Shown here piece by piece: positions 51,636 to 60,121 of a DNA stretch of 64,000 bases (position 1 is the stretch's first letter; each line of letters opens with the position of its first letter). Origin of the DNA: Achromobacter sp. UMC71 (lineage in GTDB: Bacteria > Pseudomonadota > Gammaproteobacteria > Burkholderiales > Burkholderiaceae_B). The stretch covers positions 1-64,000 of the forward strand of contig NZ_LZZT01000028.1 of assembly GCF_014170305.1 (NCBI RefSeq), read 5' to 3'. The position numbers were made by a program, and so were the translations under genes. The notes under the pieces were generated by a model. That model worked only from the letters and a program-made list of their open reading frames with translations, ran no database searches and had not been told where the DNA came from.

Positions 51636-51793
51636 GCCGGGCACCGGGCCGGCCCGTGCGCCGGCCCTGATCGCTTGCTTCGGCGCGGGCGGCCTTAACC
51701 TTTGCCCGCGCCCTGCCGTAGTAATGCGCAAGACCCCGGTTCATGAAAAAATGGCGCGCAGCCGCCATGCCGGCGGGACACGCACGAAGCAAG

Positions 51794-52126
51794 ATGGATC
51801 TGACACAAGAATTGAAAGAAGCCGCTGACCAGCTCTCCCTGACGCGAAGACGATTCGCTCGGGGAGAAGAAGGCCTGCGCCTGCTCCATCAATCGCGCGA
51901 GGCGTTCATCAACAGCCTGCGCAACACCGGCCTGACCTACGCCGAAGCCAAGACCAAGTACGACAATTGCCTGGACGAGCAGGAAGTGCAGTTGCACGGC
52001 CTGCTGGACCAGATGATGTATGCCGAGCGCATGCACCAATTCGTCCTGCACCGCATCGCCTTGCAGCAGCCCCAGGCGGCGCCCCCGGCCGCGCCCGAAC
52101 CGCAGGCGCAAACCGTCACCGCTTGA
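51794..52126 (+). CDS. Hypothetical alpha-helical protein
   Basis: This soluble protein of about 110 aa is mostly helical with a probable coiled coil (LKEAADQLSLTRRRFARGEEG) and a low-complexity Pro/Ala/Gln tail. I chose ATG 51794 (N-terminus MDLTQELKEAA); an in-frame ATG at 51743 gives 127 aa with a basic extension. Neither start has a strong ribosome site. The family is not recognised. It converges on the M23 peptidase gene. Confidence 0.6.
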   Translation: MDLTQELKEAADQLSLTRRRFARGEEGLRLLHQSREAFINSLRNTGLTYAEAKTKYDNCLDEQEVQLHGLLDQMMYAERMHQFVLHRIALQQPQAAPPAAPEPQAQTVTA

Positions 52127-52174
52127 CGCGTCTGCGGGGCCCGGCGCGCCCGCAGGCGCCCCGGCCGCGCCCTA

Positions 52175-53059
52175 TCAGGGCTTGAACGCGCCGATGAAAA
52201 TGGCGGGGTCGACCCGCGCATCATTCAGGCTGACATTCCAGTGCAGGTGCGGGCCGGTGGCGCGGCCAGTCGCGCCGACCTTGCCCACCAGGCCGCCGCG
52301 CGCCACTTCGTCGCCCACCTTCACGTCTATCGCCGACATGTGGCAGAACATGCTGACGAAGCCCTGGCCATGGTCCAGGAACACGGTCTTGCCGTTGAAG
52401 AAATAATCCCCCACCAGCGTCACCACACCCGCGGCCGGCGCCTTGATCGGCGTGCCGGCCGGTACCGCGAAATCCAGGCCGGAATGCGGGTTGCGTTCTT
52501 CGCCGTTGAAAAAGCGGCGCAGGCCGAACGGGCTGGACAGCCGGCCGCCCGTGACGGGGCGGTCCAGCAGCACGTTGCTGGGCGTGACGCCGGCGCGGTA
52601 GGCGCGGTTGGCCGCCGTCTGCTCGGCCAGCTCGCGTTCAATACGCTTCATGTCGTCAGGATCGGGATTGACCTGGCGCGGGTTCTTCAGCGTGATGTGC
52701 TGGGCCACATATTCCTTGGCGCGCACCGTGAAGGGCAGCTTGCGGGTGGCGGCGCCGTCGCGCACGGCTATCTCTTGCGCGCCGGGCTTGACCGTCAGCG
52801 GAATGCCGACAATGGCGATCCATTGCTTGCCATCTTCGCGCACCACCAGCACGCGGCGGTCGCGGTAGGTGACCTCGGGCGCGCTGGCCCCGTCGCCCAG
52901 GGACAGCACGGCCACGCCGCCCGGCACCGGCGCATTGAGCTTGCGGGTGATGAAGCCGCCCGCCTGGCCCGAAGCGGCTTGCTGCGCCCGGACCGGCAGG
53001 CCCAGGCACACGGCGGCCGCGGCCACGCCCAGCCGCAACATGTCTCGGCGTTGCAGCAT
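52175..53059 (-). CDS. M23 family metallopeptidase (LytM/Peptidase_M23)
   Basis: This 294-aa secreted peptidoglycan hydrolase-like protein has an RR-containing signal segment (RRDMLRLGVAAAAVCLGLPVRAQ) that could be a lipid-free Tat or Sec signal. The C-terminal M23 domain keeps all zinc ligands: H192 and D196 (HSGLDF), and H273 in HLHW, with catalytic H240/H271. The long N-terminal part has a beta-rich domain. It is therefore probably an active endopeptidase. The ATG shares a base with the stop of the lipoprotein gene, so the two are coupled. Confidence 0.9.
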   Translation of the reverse strand: MLQRRDMLRLGVAAAAVCLGLPVRAQQAASGQAGGFITRKLNAPVPGGVAVLSLGDGASAPEVTYRDRRVLVVREDGKQWIAIVGIPLTVKPGAQEIAVRDGAATRKLPFTVRAKEYVAQHITLKNPRQVNPDPDDMKRIERELAEQTAANRAYRAGVTPSNVLLDRPVTGGRLSSPFGLRRFFNGEERNPHSGLDFAVPAGTPIKAPAAGVVTLVGDYFFNGKTVFLDHGQGFVSMFCHMSAIDVKVGDEVARGGLVGKVGATGRATGPHLHWNVSLNDARVDPAIFIGAFKP

Positions 53060-53406
53060 CACTGTTGCAGGCACAGGTTGGCCGGTTCGATCAGGCTCTG
53101 GTCGCGCCGCGTGATGCGGGTCGACAGGCGGGTCTCGGTCTTGCCCTTCCAGGTGGTGGTGGTCAGCACCGCCTCGACGCCCAGGCTGTCTTGCTGGATC
53201 AGTTCGAAGCCGTTGCGCACCGCCTTCCGTTCGAAATTCACGCCGATGCCCTTCCAGGCGTCGGCAACGCAATTGGTGTAGTCCTCGGCCGAGCGCTGGG
53301 TGGATCCGAAGAACACCGGATCGCGGTCGCGCACGTCTTTGACGTTGGCGCAGGCCGACACGGCGAGCAGGGCGGCGGTAAGGGACAAGGCGGTACGGAC
53401 CTTCAT
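53059..53406 (-). CDS. Small lipoprotein, hypothetical
   Basis: This 115-aa protein has a lipoprotein signal (lipobox AVSAC, Cys near residue 19), so it is probably lipidated. Mature residues include two further Cys. I place the start at ATG 53406, since the upstream part of the open frame lies in the neighbouring mogA region. It is cotranscribed with the M23 peptidase and may anchor or regulate it, which is inference. The family is not recognised. Confidence 0.75.
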   Translation of the reverse strand: MKVRTALSLTAALLAVSACANVKDVRDRDPVFFGSTQRSAEDYTNCVADAWKGIGVNFERKAVRNGFELIQQDSLGVEAVLTTTTWKGKTETRLSTRITRRDQSLIEPANLCLQQ

Positions 53407-53455
53407 GTCGGGACTCTCAGACGTGGTGAAAAGGGTGGAGAAAAGGGGCGGCCAA

Positions 53456-54106
53456 CTATACCGCAGCGTCCCCGGCAGCCGGTTGCGGGCGGCGCGCCGA
53501 TTTGGGACGGAAGGCGGCGATGACCTCGGGGCGGGTCTCGGCATAGGGCCCGCCGATCAGGTCGATGCAATAGGGAATGGCGGCGAAGATGCCGGGCACC
53601 AGCACCGAGCCGTCGTCGGCCTTCAGGCCTTCGAGGGTTTCGCGGATGGCCTTGGGCTGGCCCGGCAGGTTCACGATCAGGGCGGCGTGCGAAGGCCGCT
53701 CGCGGATGACGGCGACCTGCCGCGACAGGATGGCCGTGGGCACGAAGCGCAGGCTGATCTGCCGCATCTGTTCGCCGAAACCGGGCATTTCCTTGGTGCC
53801 GACCGCCAACGTGGCCTCGGGCGTGACGTCGCGCCGCGCCGGACCGGTGCCGCCGGTGGTCAGGACCAGGTCGCAGCCGCAGGTATCGACCAGTTCGATC
53901 AGCGTGTCGGAAATGCGCGCCGGCTCGTCGGGAATCAGGCGGTCCACGGCCTGCCAGGGCGAGGCCAGGGCCCCGTCCAGCCATTCGCGCAGGGCGGGCA
54001 GCCCCTGGTCCTGATAGGCGCCGGCCGAAGCGCGGTCGGAAATGGACACCAGGCCGATGATCAGTTCGTCGGGGTGGCGGCGGGCGATTCGGGTAGGGGT
54101 AGTCAT
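53456..54106 (-). CDS. mogA: Molybdopterin adenylyltransferase (MogA family)
   Basis: This 216-aa enzyme activates molybdopterin by adenylation before Mo insertion. It has GLVSISDRASAGAYQDQG, DLVLTTGGTGPARRDVTPEAT and LPGQPKAIRETLEGL, all diagnostic of MogA. I chose ATG 54106. It is divergent from the DltD-like gene and has no Mo-cofactor neighbours. Confidence 0.93.
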   Translation of the reverse strand: MTTPTRIARRHPDELIIGLVSISDRASAGAYQDQGLPALREWLDGALASPWQAVDRLIPDEPARISDTLIELVDTCGCDLVLTTGGTGPARRDVTPEATLAVGTKEMPGFGEQMRQISLRFVPTAILSRQVAVIRERPSHAALIVNLPGQPKAIRETLEGLKADDGSVLVPGIFAAIPYCIDLIGGPYAETRPEVIAAFRPKSARRPQPAAGDAAV

Positions 54107-54302
54107 GACGAGGATGCTATCGCATTCTCCGCCGGCCCACCCGGCCGTGAGCGGCGCCCCGACCATCCGCAGCTGTCGCAAAAAGGGGAATCCGGGGGCG
54201 CCTGCGGGTTTGCGCGCTTGTCTGGGTCATGGGGCCTGGATAACATCCGCTCACAATCCGATCCCTCATTTTGAGACGCGCGCCGCGCCCTCCTGGTTTC
54301 TC

Positions 54303-55427
54303 ATGTTCAAACGCACCCTTGGGCAGCATGCGCTGGCGGCGGCACTGGCCTTGACGGTCGCCGTGGCCGCGGGCTGGGGCGCCTGGCACTCGCTGGCGCT
54401 GCGGACCGGCCCCGCGCCCGCCGCGCCGGCAGGCGTCTATATCCATAACCTGGGCAATACCCTGCAGGACCAGACCCGCAACCTGTCGCGGCTGAGCCAG
54501 GCGCTGCGCACCGGCGACCGCCTGGTGGTCCTGGGCTCGTCCGAGCTCACCAGCACCGACCTGCGCTTTGTGCCCTACCGCTTCCTGGCCGACGAGCTGC
54601 AAATGCCGGTCATGGCGTACGGCCATTCCGGCTTCCAGTCACTGGGCATGCAACTGGTGCTGGCCGCCCTGGCCGACGACCTGTCGCCGGCCTCGCGCGT
54701 GGTGGTGATGGTGTCGCCCGGCTGGTTCGACGGCGACGGCGGCCTGGGGCCGGACGAATTCCGGGAGCACGCCAATCCCCTGCTGCCCCGCCTGCTGCGC
54801 CAACCCGAGGGCCGCGAACAGGTGGCGCGCTGGCTGCAGGACAAGGGCGACGCCCGCGTGGCGTGGTCGATGGCGTCCGAGCAGGCCTATGTGTTCCGCC
54901 AGCGACTGGTCGATCTGTGGACGCCCGCCTATGCCGCGCCCGCCCCGGAAAGCGAACGCGCCGGCCCCGCTGCGGCCGCCCGCGTGGTGGACTGGGACGC
55001 CCTGGCGCGCGAAGCGCAGGACGCCGAACAGGCGCAGATGGCGCACAACCGCTACGCGGTGCGCGACGACTTCTTCGACAAGTACCTGCAGACGGTTCCG
55101 GCGGGCGGCAAGGCCGCGTTCCAGCCCCAGCCGCTGACCGGCAAGGACGAATTGCGCGAATTGGCCGCGCTGATGCAATTGCTGCGCAACCATGGCGTGA
55201 ACGCGCTGTTCGTGATGCAGCCACTGCACCCGCTGGTGTTCAAGGACCTGGACCGATTTGGCCCGATACAGCGCGACGTCAATGCCCTGTGCGCCCGCTA
55301 CGCCATGACCTGCATGGACATGTACGGCGCGCCCTACGAGATCGGCACCCTGCGCGACGTGCAGCACCTGGGCGAACTGGGCTGGCTGCGGGTGAACCAG
55401 CGCATCGCCGAGGTATTCCGCCCATGA
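54303..55427 (+). CDS. DltD-like SGNH-fold protein (cell-envelope D-alanylation type)
   Basis: This 374-aa protein has an N-terminal membrane anchor (about residues 8-24) and a DltD-like SGNH hydrolase domain facing the periplasm. VVLGSSELTSTD (GSSE at 78-81) holds the nucleophile Ser; the C-terminal DVQHLGELGW holds Asp352 and His355, the DxxH of the triad. In Gram-positives DltD moves D-alanine to teichoic acid; Bordetella relatives modify an outer-membrane component. No dltA, dltB or dltC lies nearby. Its stop overlaps a 24-codon ORF (ATGA). Confidence 0.82.
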   Translation: MFKRTLGQHALAAALALTVAVAAGWGAWHSLALRTGPAPAAPAGVYIHNLGNTLQDQTRNLSRLSQALRTGDRLVVLGSSELTSTDLRFVPYRFLADELQMPVMAYGHSGFQSLGMQLVLAALADDLSPASRVVVMVSPGWFDGDGGLGPDEFREHANPLLPRLLRQPEGREQVARWLQDKGDARVAWSMASEQAYVFRQRLVDLWTPAYAAPAPESERAGPAAAARVVDWDALAREAQDAEQAQMAHNRYAVRDDFFDKYLQTVPAGGKAAFQPQPLTGKDELRELAALMQLLRNHGVNALFVMQPLHPLVFKDLDRFGPIQRDVNALCARYAMTCMDMYGAPYEIGTLRDVQHLGELGWLRVNQRIAEVFRP

Positions 55428-55498
55428 CGCCTCGGAACACCCTGCTGCCCCCCCGGCCGGTAACGCCGTCCCTGCCCGCCCTGGAGCGCCCGCAATGA
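55424..55498 (+). CDS. Tiny linking ORF between the DltD-like gene and the acyl-X-like gene
   Basis: This 24-codon ORF begins in the DltD-like stop (ATGA) and ends in the next start (again ATGA). Its product is proline-rich with no features. It may only serve translational coupling to the following small gene, or be chance. Confidence 0.35.
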   Translation: MTPRNTLLPPRPVTPSLPALERPQ

Positions 55499-55620
55499 AG
55501 AAAACCCTGTGGCTATGCCTGCTATACCTGGGGCTGCTGGCGGTCATGATGATCCAGGCCGATACGTCGGCCAATCTGGGCAAGCCGATCGAGATCGAAT
55601 TCCAGTACCAGAAATTCTAG
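55495..55620 (+). CDS. Microprotein with DltX/acyl-X-like C-terminus
   Basis: This 41-aa protein has one N-terminal membrane helix (about residues 4-21) and a short periplasmic tail ending in F-Q-Y-Q-K-F as its last six residues. DltX ends with the same F-x-Y-x-x-F pattern, whose Tyr carries the acyl group between the MBOAT protein DltB and DltD. It directly follows the DltD-like gene via two overlapping start-stop pairs. I therefore call it a probable acyl-X protein; no MBOAT is in the window. Automatic gene callers would likely miss it. Confidence 0.7.
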   Translation: MKKTLWLCLLYLGLLAVMMIQADTSANLGKPIEIEFQYQKF

Positions 55621-55670
55621 GGGCGAGCCCGGGCGGGGCGCCGGCCAGGTTGTCGAAAGCAACCGGGGAC

Positions 55671-55688
55671 AGGTCACAAATCTGTAAT
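55671..55688 (+). promoter_or_regulatory. Pho-box-like element upstream of the phosphate permease
   Basis: AGGTCAC-AAAT-CTGTAAT has the 7-4-7 layout with an AT-rich spacer; the second half matches six of seven, the first four of seven. No -10 is evident at the canonical distance, so direct PhoB control is uncertain. Confidence 0.45.
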
Positions 55689-55722
55689 AATCTGGGCCTC
55701 GCCGGAACCTCCCCCCGCCTCC

Positions 55723-57198
55723 ATGTTCTCCCTCTTCCATGGCCTAGACCTCTGGGTCGGCCTCAGCCTTGCGCTGGCCCTGACGTTCGTCCTGGCCTTC
55801 GAATTCATCAACGGCTTTCACGACACGGCGAACGCCGTCGCGACGGTCATCTACACCAAGGCGATGCCGCCGCACCTGGCGGTAGTGCTTTCCGGGATCT
55901 TCAACTTTCTGGGCGTGCTGCTGGGCGGCGTGGGCGTGGCCTACGCCATCGTCCACCTGCTGCCGGTGGAACTGCTGATCAACGTGGATACGGGGCGCGG
56001 GCTGGCCATGGTGTTCGCCATGCTGGCCGCCGCCATCGCCTGGAACCTGGGCACCTGGTATTTCGGCATTCCGGCGTCCAGCTCGCACACGCTCATCGGC
56101 TCCATCCTGGGCGTGGGCCTGGCCAATGCCCTGATGACCCATCTGCCCCTGGCGGACGGCGTCAACTGGGGCAAGGCGATCGACATCGGCGCCTCGCTGG
56201 TGGTGTCCCCGGTGGCCGGTTTCCTGGTGGCCGGCGGCCTGCTGCTGGCCTTGAAACGCTGGCTGCCGCTGTCCAAGATGCACAAGACGCCCGAACAGCG
56301 CCGCGCCATCGACAACAAAAAGCACCCGCCGTTCTGGAACCGCCTGGTGCTGGTGCTGTCGGCCATGGGCGTGAGTTTCGTGCACGGCTCGAACGATGGC
56401 CAGAAAGGCATCGGCCTGATCATGCTGGTGCTGATCGGCATCGTGCCGGCCAACTTCGTGCTGGACACCAACAGCACCACTTACCAGATCGAACGCACCC
56501 GCGACGCGGCCACCCACCTGTCCGCGTTCTACCAGCGCAACGAAGCCATGCTGGGCGACTTCCTGGCGCTCAAGCGCGCCGGCTCGGCCTCGGACCTGCC
56601 GCGCAATTTCCGTTGCGATCCGGAACTGACCTTGCCCACCATCGACGCGCTGCAGGCCGATCTGCACGGCGTCAGCAACTATGCCGACCTGTCGCCGGCC
56701 AAGCGCATCGACGTGCGCCGCTACCTGCTGTGCCTGGACGACACCGCCAAGAAGGTGGCGCGCATCGAGGGGCTGCCGGGCCGCGAGCGCACCGACCTGC
56801 AGCGCCTGCGCGGCGACCTCACCGCCACCACCGAATACGCGCCTTTCTGGGTCATCGTGGCGGTGGCGCTGGCGCTGGGCGCCGGCACCATGGTCGGCTG
56901 GCGCCGCGTGGTGCTGACGGTCGGCGAAAAGATCGGCAAGCAGGGCATGACCTACGCGCAGGGCATGTCGGCCCAGCTGACCGCGGTAGGCGCCATCGGC
57001 CTGGCCAATGTGTTCAGCCTGCCAGTATCGACCACGCACGTGCTGTCGTCCGGCGTGGCCGGCACCATGATCGCCAACAAGAGCGGCCTGCAGGGCGGCA
57101 CGGTGCGTAACATCCTGCTGGCCTGGATCCTGACGCTGCCCGCCTCGATGCTGCTGGCGGCCGGCCTGTTCTGGATCGGCGTGCAGATCGCCGGCTAG
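55723..57198 (+). CDS. Inorganic phosphate transporter (PiT family)
   Basis: This 491-aa inner-membrane permease has the two PiT signatures: FEFINGFHDTANAVATVIYTK near residue 27 and AMGVSFVHGSNDGQKGIGLI near 220. There are also SSSHTLIGSILGVG and PVSTTHVLSSGVAG. A soluble central domain (about residues 255-380) splits the membrane halves. It imports phosphate as metal-phosphate with protons, as E. coli PitA. It follows the acyl-X-like gene by about 100 nt. Confidence 0.95.
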   Translation: MFSLFHGLDLWVGLSLALALTFVLAFEFINGFHDTANAVATVIYTKAMPPHLAVVLSGIFNFLGVLLGGVGVAYAIVHLLPVELLINVDTGRGLAMVFAMLAAAIAWNLGTWYFGIPASSSHTLIGSILGVGLANALMTHLPLADGVNWGKAIDIGASLVVSPVAGFLVAGGLLLALKRWLPLSKMHKTPEQRRAIDNKKHPPFWNRLVLVLSAMGVSFVHGSNDGQKGIGLIMLVLIGIVPANFVLDTNSTTYQIERTRDAATHLSAFYQRNEAMLGDFLALKRAGSASDLPRNFRCDPELTLPTIDALQADLHGVSNYADLSPAKRIDVRRYLLCLDDTAKKVARIEGLPGRERTDLQRLRGDLTATTEYAPFWVIVAVALALGAGTMVGWRRVVLTVGEKIGKQGMTYAQGMSAQLTAVGAIGLANVFSLPVSTTHVLSSGVAGTMIANKSGLQGGTVRNILLAWILTLPASMLLAAGLFWIGVQIAG

Positions 57199-57219
57199 GG
57201 GTCAGCGCCAGGGGCCGCG

Positions 57220-57238
57220 GCCGCGCGATCCGCGCGGC
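57220..57238 (+). terminator. GC-rich stem-loop after the phosphate permease
   Basis: The stem GCCGCGCG/CGCGCGGC (8 bp, 3-nt loop) lies inside a longer imperfect stem (GCGCCAG...CTGGCGC). No T-run follows, so the role as a terminator is uncertain. Confidence 0.35.
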
Positions 57239-57303
57239 TGGCGCAACACTCTGGCTACGGCGCCGGGCTATTTCCGGCGCGGGCGCGCCGCTACCATGGC
57301 GCC

Positions 57304-57951
57304 ATGGCTACCCCACTCCCCACCCTGCATTACATCTACGATCCGCTTTGCGGCTGGTGCTACGGCGCCGCGCCGCTGGTGGAGGCCGCCCGCGGCATCG
57401 CGGGCCTGATGATCGCCGCCCACGGCGGCGGCATGATGACGGGCGGCAACATTCAGCCCGTCACCGAGGCGCTGCGCCGCTACGTCATGCCGCACGACGA
57501 ACGCATCGCCGGCCTGACCGGCCAGGAATTCGGTCCCGACTATTTCGACGGTTTGCTGCGCGACCACGGCGCGGTATTCGATTCGGCCCCGCCCACCACC
57601 GCGGTGCTGGCCGCCGAAACGCTGGCCGGCCGCGGGCTGGACCTGCTCAAGCGCCTGCAGCACGCCCATTACGTGCAGGGCAAGCGCATCGCCGACCCCG
57701 CCGAGCTGCAACGCCTGGCCGAGGATATCGGCCTGGATGCCGAGGGCTTTCGCGCGGCCTACGCCGTGGCCCGGGGCGAGGCCACCGCGCGCCACATCGC
57801 GCAAAGCCGGGCCCTGCTGACGCGGGTGGGCGGCTCGGGCTTTCCGACGCTGGCGCTGGAACGGGACGGCGCCTATACGCTGCTGGAACCCAGCCGCTAC
57901 CTGGGCCGCCCGTCGCAATGGCAGGCGGACCTGCGCGAACGCATCAAATAG
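57304..57951 (+). CDS. DsbA family thioredoxin-fold protein
   Basis: This 215-aa protein of the DsbA/FrnE superfamily has the active site C16-G-W-C19 (DPLCGWCYGAAP) and a cis-Pro in GSGFPTLAL. It has no signal peptide, so it is a cytoplasmic DsbA-like oxidoreductase or isomerase rather than a periplasmic thiol oxidase. The start at 57304 is the only ATG before the active site. Neighbours give no substrate. Confidence 0.88.
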   Translation: MATPLPTLHYIYDPLCGWCYGAAPLVEAARGIAGLMIAAHGGGMMTGGNIQPVTEALRRYVMPHDERIAGLTGQEFGPDYFDGLLRDHGAVFDSAPPTTAVLAAETLAGRGLDLLKRLQHAHYVQGKRIADPAELQRLAEDIGLDAEGFRAAYAVARGEATARHIAQSRALLTRVGGSGFPTLALERDGAYTLLEPSRYLGRPSQWQADLRERIK

Positions 57952-57983
57952 CGTCTGCCGCGCCGGCGGCGCCTGCGGCCCCG

Positions 57984-58604
57984 TCAGGCGCTGGTCTCGC
58001 CGATATCGCCGTCGCGCTGCAACGCGCGGTGCATCGCAGGACGCGCGGCCAGCCGTTCGGCGTAGGCCGAGAACACCGGGTTCTCGGCAATCATCTTCAC
58101 CTGCATCATGAACTGCAGCGTGCCGCCCAGCACGATGTCGACCGCGCTGAAATGGTCGCCCAGGAAATAGGGCCGCTCCTGCAGCACGTGCGCCACGACC
58201 TGCTCGACCTCGTCGGCCGAGCCCCAGCCCATCGTCCCACTCTTGTGCGCCGTTTTGAAGGCGCGCTCGGTCATGGCCGGCTCGAACACGCCGGTGGAAT
58301 AGGCCAGCCAGGTCAAATAGGGCCCGCGCTGCGGATCGCCGACAACCGGGCCCAGGCCGGCCTGCGGATAGAGGTCGGTCAGGTACAGCGCGATGGCCGG
58401 GGTTTCGAAGATCGTCACCCCGTCGTGCACCAGCGCCGGCACCTTGCCGTGCGGGTGGATGTCGATGTAACCGGGGGAAAGTTGGCCGGAGCCGTCGCCG
58501 CGGCGGATCGACACCATTTCGGTGTCATACGGCACGCCCAGCTCTTCCAGCAGCCAGAGTATCCGGAACGACCGCGAGCGCGGCGCGTGATAAAGGGTCA
58601 GCAT
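57984..58604 (-). CDS. Glutathione S-transferase family protein
   Basis: This 206-aa GST has an N-terminal thioredoxin domain (MLTLYHAPRSRSFRILWLLEELGVPYD) and the glutathione-site motif GKVPALVHDGVTIFETPAIALYL, followed by an all-helical C-terminal domain. It probably conjugates or isomerises small electrophiles; the substrate is unknown. It lies 17 nt after cbpM on the same strand and could be cotranscribed. Confidence 0.9.
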   Translation of the reverse strand: MLTLYHAPRSRSFRILWLLEELGVPYDTEMVSIRRGDGSGQLSPGYIDIHPHGKVPALVHDGVTIFETPAIALYLTDLYPQAGLGPVVGDPQRGPYLTWLAYSTGVFEPAMTERAFKTAHKSGTMGWGSADEVEQVVAHVLQERPYFLGDHFSAVDIVLGGTLQFMMQVKMIAENPVFSAYAERLAARPAMHRALQRDGDIGETSA

Positions 58605-58621
58605 GGTCTCGGTCTCCCAGA

Positions 58622-58939
58622 TTAGTCACCGGCGCCGCCCAGCGCGCGCAGTTGCGCCTTCAGGCGGCGCACCTCCTGGCTCAGGTCCAGGATCAGGGCC
58701 ACGGCGTCCAGGCCGGCGCCGAAATCGCGTTCCAGGCGGCGCGCGTCCAGGGCGCGTTGCAGGTCCAGGCTGTAGAAGCGCCATTCGGCCGGACGCGGTC
58801 CGCTGGCCTCGACGATGCCGACTTCGACCAGTTGGGCGACCCACTCCACTTCGGCGCCGCAGGCGCGGGCCAGATCGTCGGCGCTGAGCGGCTGCGATTT
58901 GCCCACCACGGTGGCGCTGGTGATGACGAGTTTCTTCAT
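58622..58939 (-). CDS. cbpM: Chaperone modulator CbpM
   Basis: This MerR-like small protein of 105 aa binds the J-domain of CbpA and inhibits it. It starts about 2 nt after the cbpA stop, the usual order. Features include DLARACGAEVEWVAQLVEVGIVEASG and RLERDFGAGLDAVALILDLSQEVRRLKAQL. Confidence 0.9.
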   Translation of the reverse strand: MKKLVITSATVVGKSQPLSADDLARACGAEVEWVAQLVEVGIVEASGPRPAEWRFYSLDLQRALDARRLERDFGAGLDAVALILDLSQEVRRLKAQLRALGGAGD

Positions 58940-58941
58940 GG

Positions 58942-59889
58942 TCAGACCCCCAGGTGGCGCCGCGGGTTGAACGGCAGATCTTGTTGCAGCTTGCGGTAGG
59001 CCTGCTTGGCGGCCTCGGTGTCGGCGGGCGGCAGCGCCAGCTCGAGCACCAGGTACAGGTCGCCGGGTGGATCGCCCGGGATGCCTCGGCCACGCAGGCG
59101 CAGCTTGCGGCCGTTGGCCGAGCCCGCCGGCACCGAGACTTCCACGGTGCCGCCCGGCGTGGGCACGTTGACCTGGGCGCCCAGCGCCGCTTCCCAGGGC
59201 GCCACGGGCAAGGTCATGTACAGATCGCGCCCTTCGGCCCGGTAGCGGGCGTGCGGCTTGAAACGCACTTCCAGGTAGAGGTCGCCGTTTTCGCCGCCGC
59301 CGTAGCCCGGCATGCCCTGCCCGGCCAGGCGGATGTATTGGCCTTCGCGCACGCCCGGCGGAATGCGCACGCTGAGCGTGCGCGTCTGCACTTGCGGCCG
59401 GCCCTGGTCGTCCATCTGCATGGAGCGCAGGCTGATGTCGCGCGTGGCGCCCTTCAACGCGTCTTCGAGATCGACCTCGATCGCCGCGTGATGGTCGTCG
59501 CCGCGGGCGCGGAATTCCTGCTGCGCGCCATGGCCCGTCGCACGGCGGCCCCGGTCGCCGAACAGCGACGAGAAGAATTCGCTGAACTGGGCTTCGTCGC
59601 CGGGCGCGGCGCCGCGGTGGAATTCGAAGCCCTCGTCCCAGCCAGGGGGCGGCTGGAAACCGCCGCCGGGCGACACGCCGGCGGCCAGGTTGTCGTAGGC
59701 CTCGCGCTTTTCCTTGTCGCGCAATACGTCGTAGGCCTCGTTGACGTCGCGCATGCGCACCTCGGCATCGCTTTCCTTGCTGACGTCGGGGTGGTATTTG
59801 CGGGCGAGTTTGCGGTAGGAGCGCCGGATCTCGTCGTCGGTGGCGCCGCGCTCCACACCAAGAATGCTGTAGTAGTCCTTGAACTCCAT
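58942..59889 (-). CDS. cbpA: Curved DNA-binding protein CbpA (DnaJ family)
   Basis: This co-chaperone of 315 aa has an N-terminal J-domain with HPD (RKYHPDVSKES) and a DnaJ C-terminal substrate-binding region (YLEVRFKPHARYRAEGRDLYMTLPVAPWEAALG), without a zinc finger. It stimulates DnaK and binds curved DNA in E. coli. I chose ATG 59889 (MEFKDYY), matching CbpA; ATG 59901 is possible. Both have weak ribosome sites. It is first of cbpA-cbpM. Confidence 0.92.
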   Translation of the reverse strand: MEFKDYYSILGVERGATDDEIRRSYRKLARKYHPDVSKESDAEVRMRDVNEAYDVLRDKEKREAYDNLAAGVSPGGGFQPPPGWDEGFEFHRGAAPGDEAQFSEFFSSLFGDRGRRATGHGAQQEFRARGDDHHAAIEVDLEDALKGATRDISLRSMQMDDQGRPQVQTRTLSVRIPPGVREGQYIRLAGQGMPGYGGGENGDLYLEVRFKPHARYRAEGRDLYMTLPVAPWEAALGAQVNVPTPGGTVEVSVPAGSANGRKLRLRGRGIPGDPPGDLYLVLELALPPADTEAAKQAYRKLQQDLPFNPRRHLGV

Positions 59890-60121
59890 TTTCCAGCCCA
59901 TGGTTAGGGTTGCAGCCAAAGGCGGCTCGCGCCGGATTCGGCCCTGAACAGAAAGAAGATAGGGGTTGTCGCCCGATTTTTCAATGCGATTCGCCAAGAT
60001 TGCGGCTTCGCGCATAATTGCAGGTTGGGCGGCCGCGCAGGCTGGGCCACGCAGGCCACCCACGCGCCCGCAAATGCCGAGCCGGCTGCGCCGCGCCATT
60101 GCCAACGAACAGGAACCGATC

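Noticed and set aside
55744..57039. 431-codon minus-strand frame opposite the phosphate permease
   Set aside because: It is His/Gln/Gly-rich shadow coding; the plus strand has both PiT signatures.
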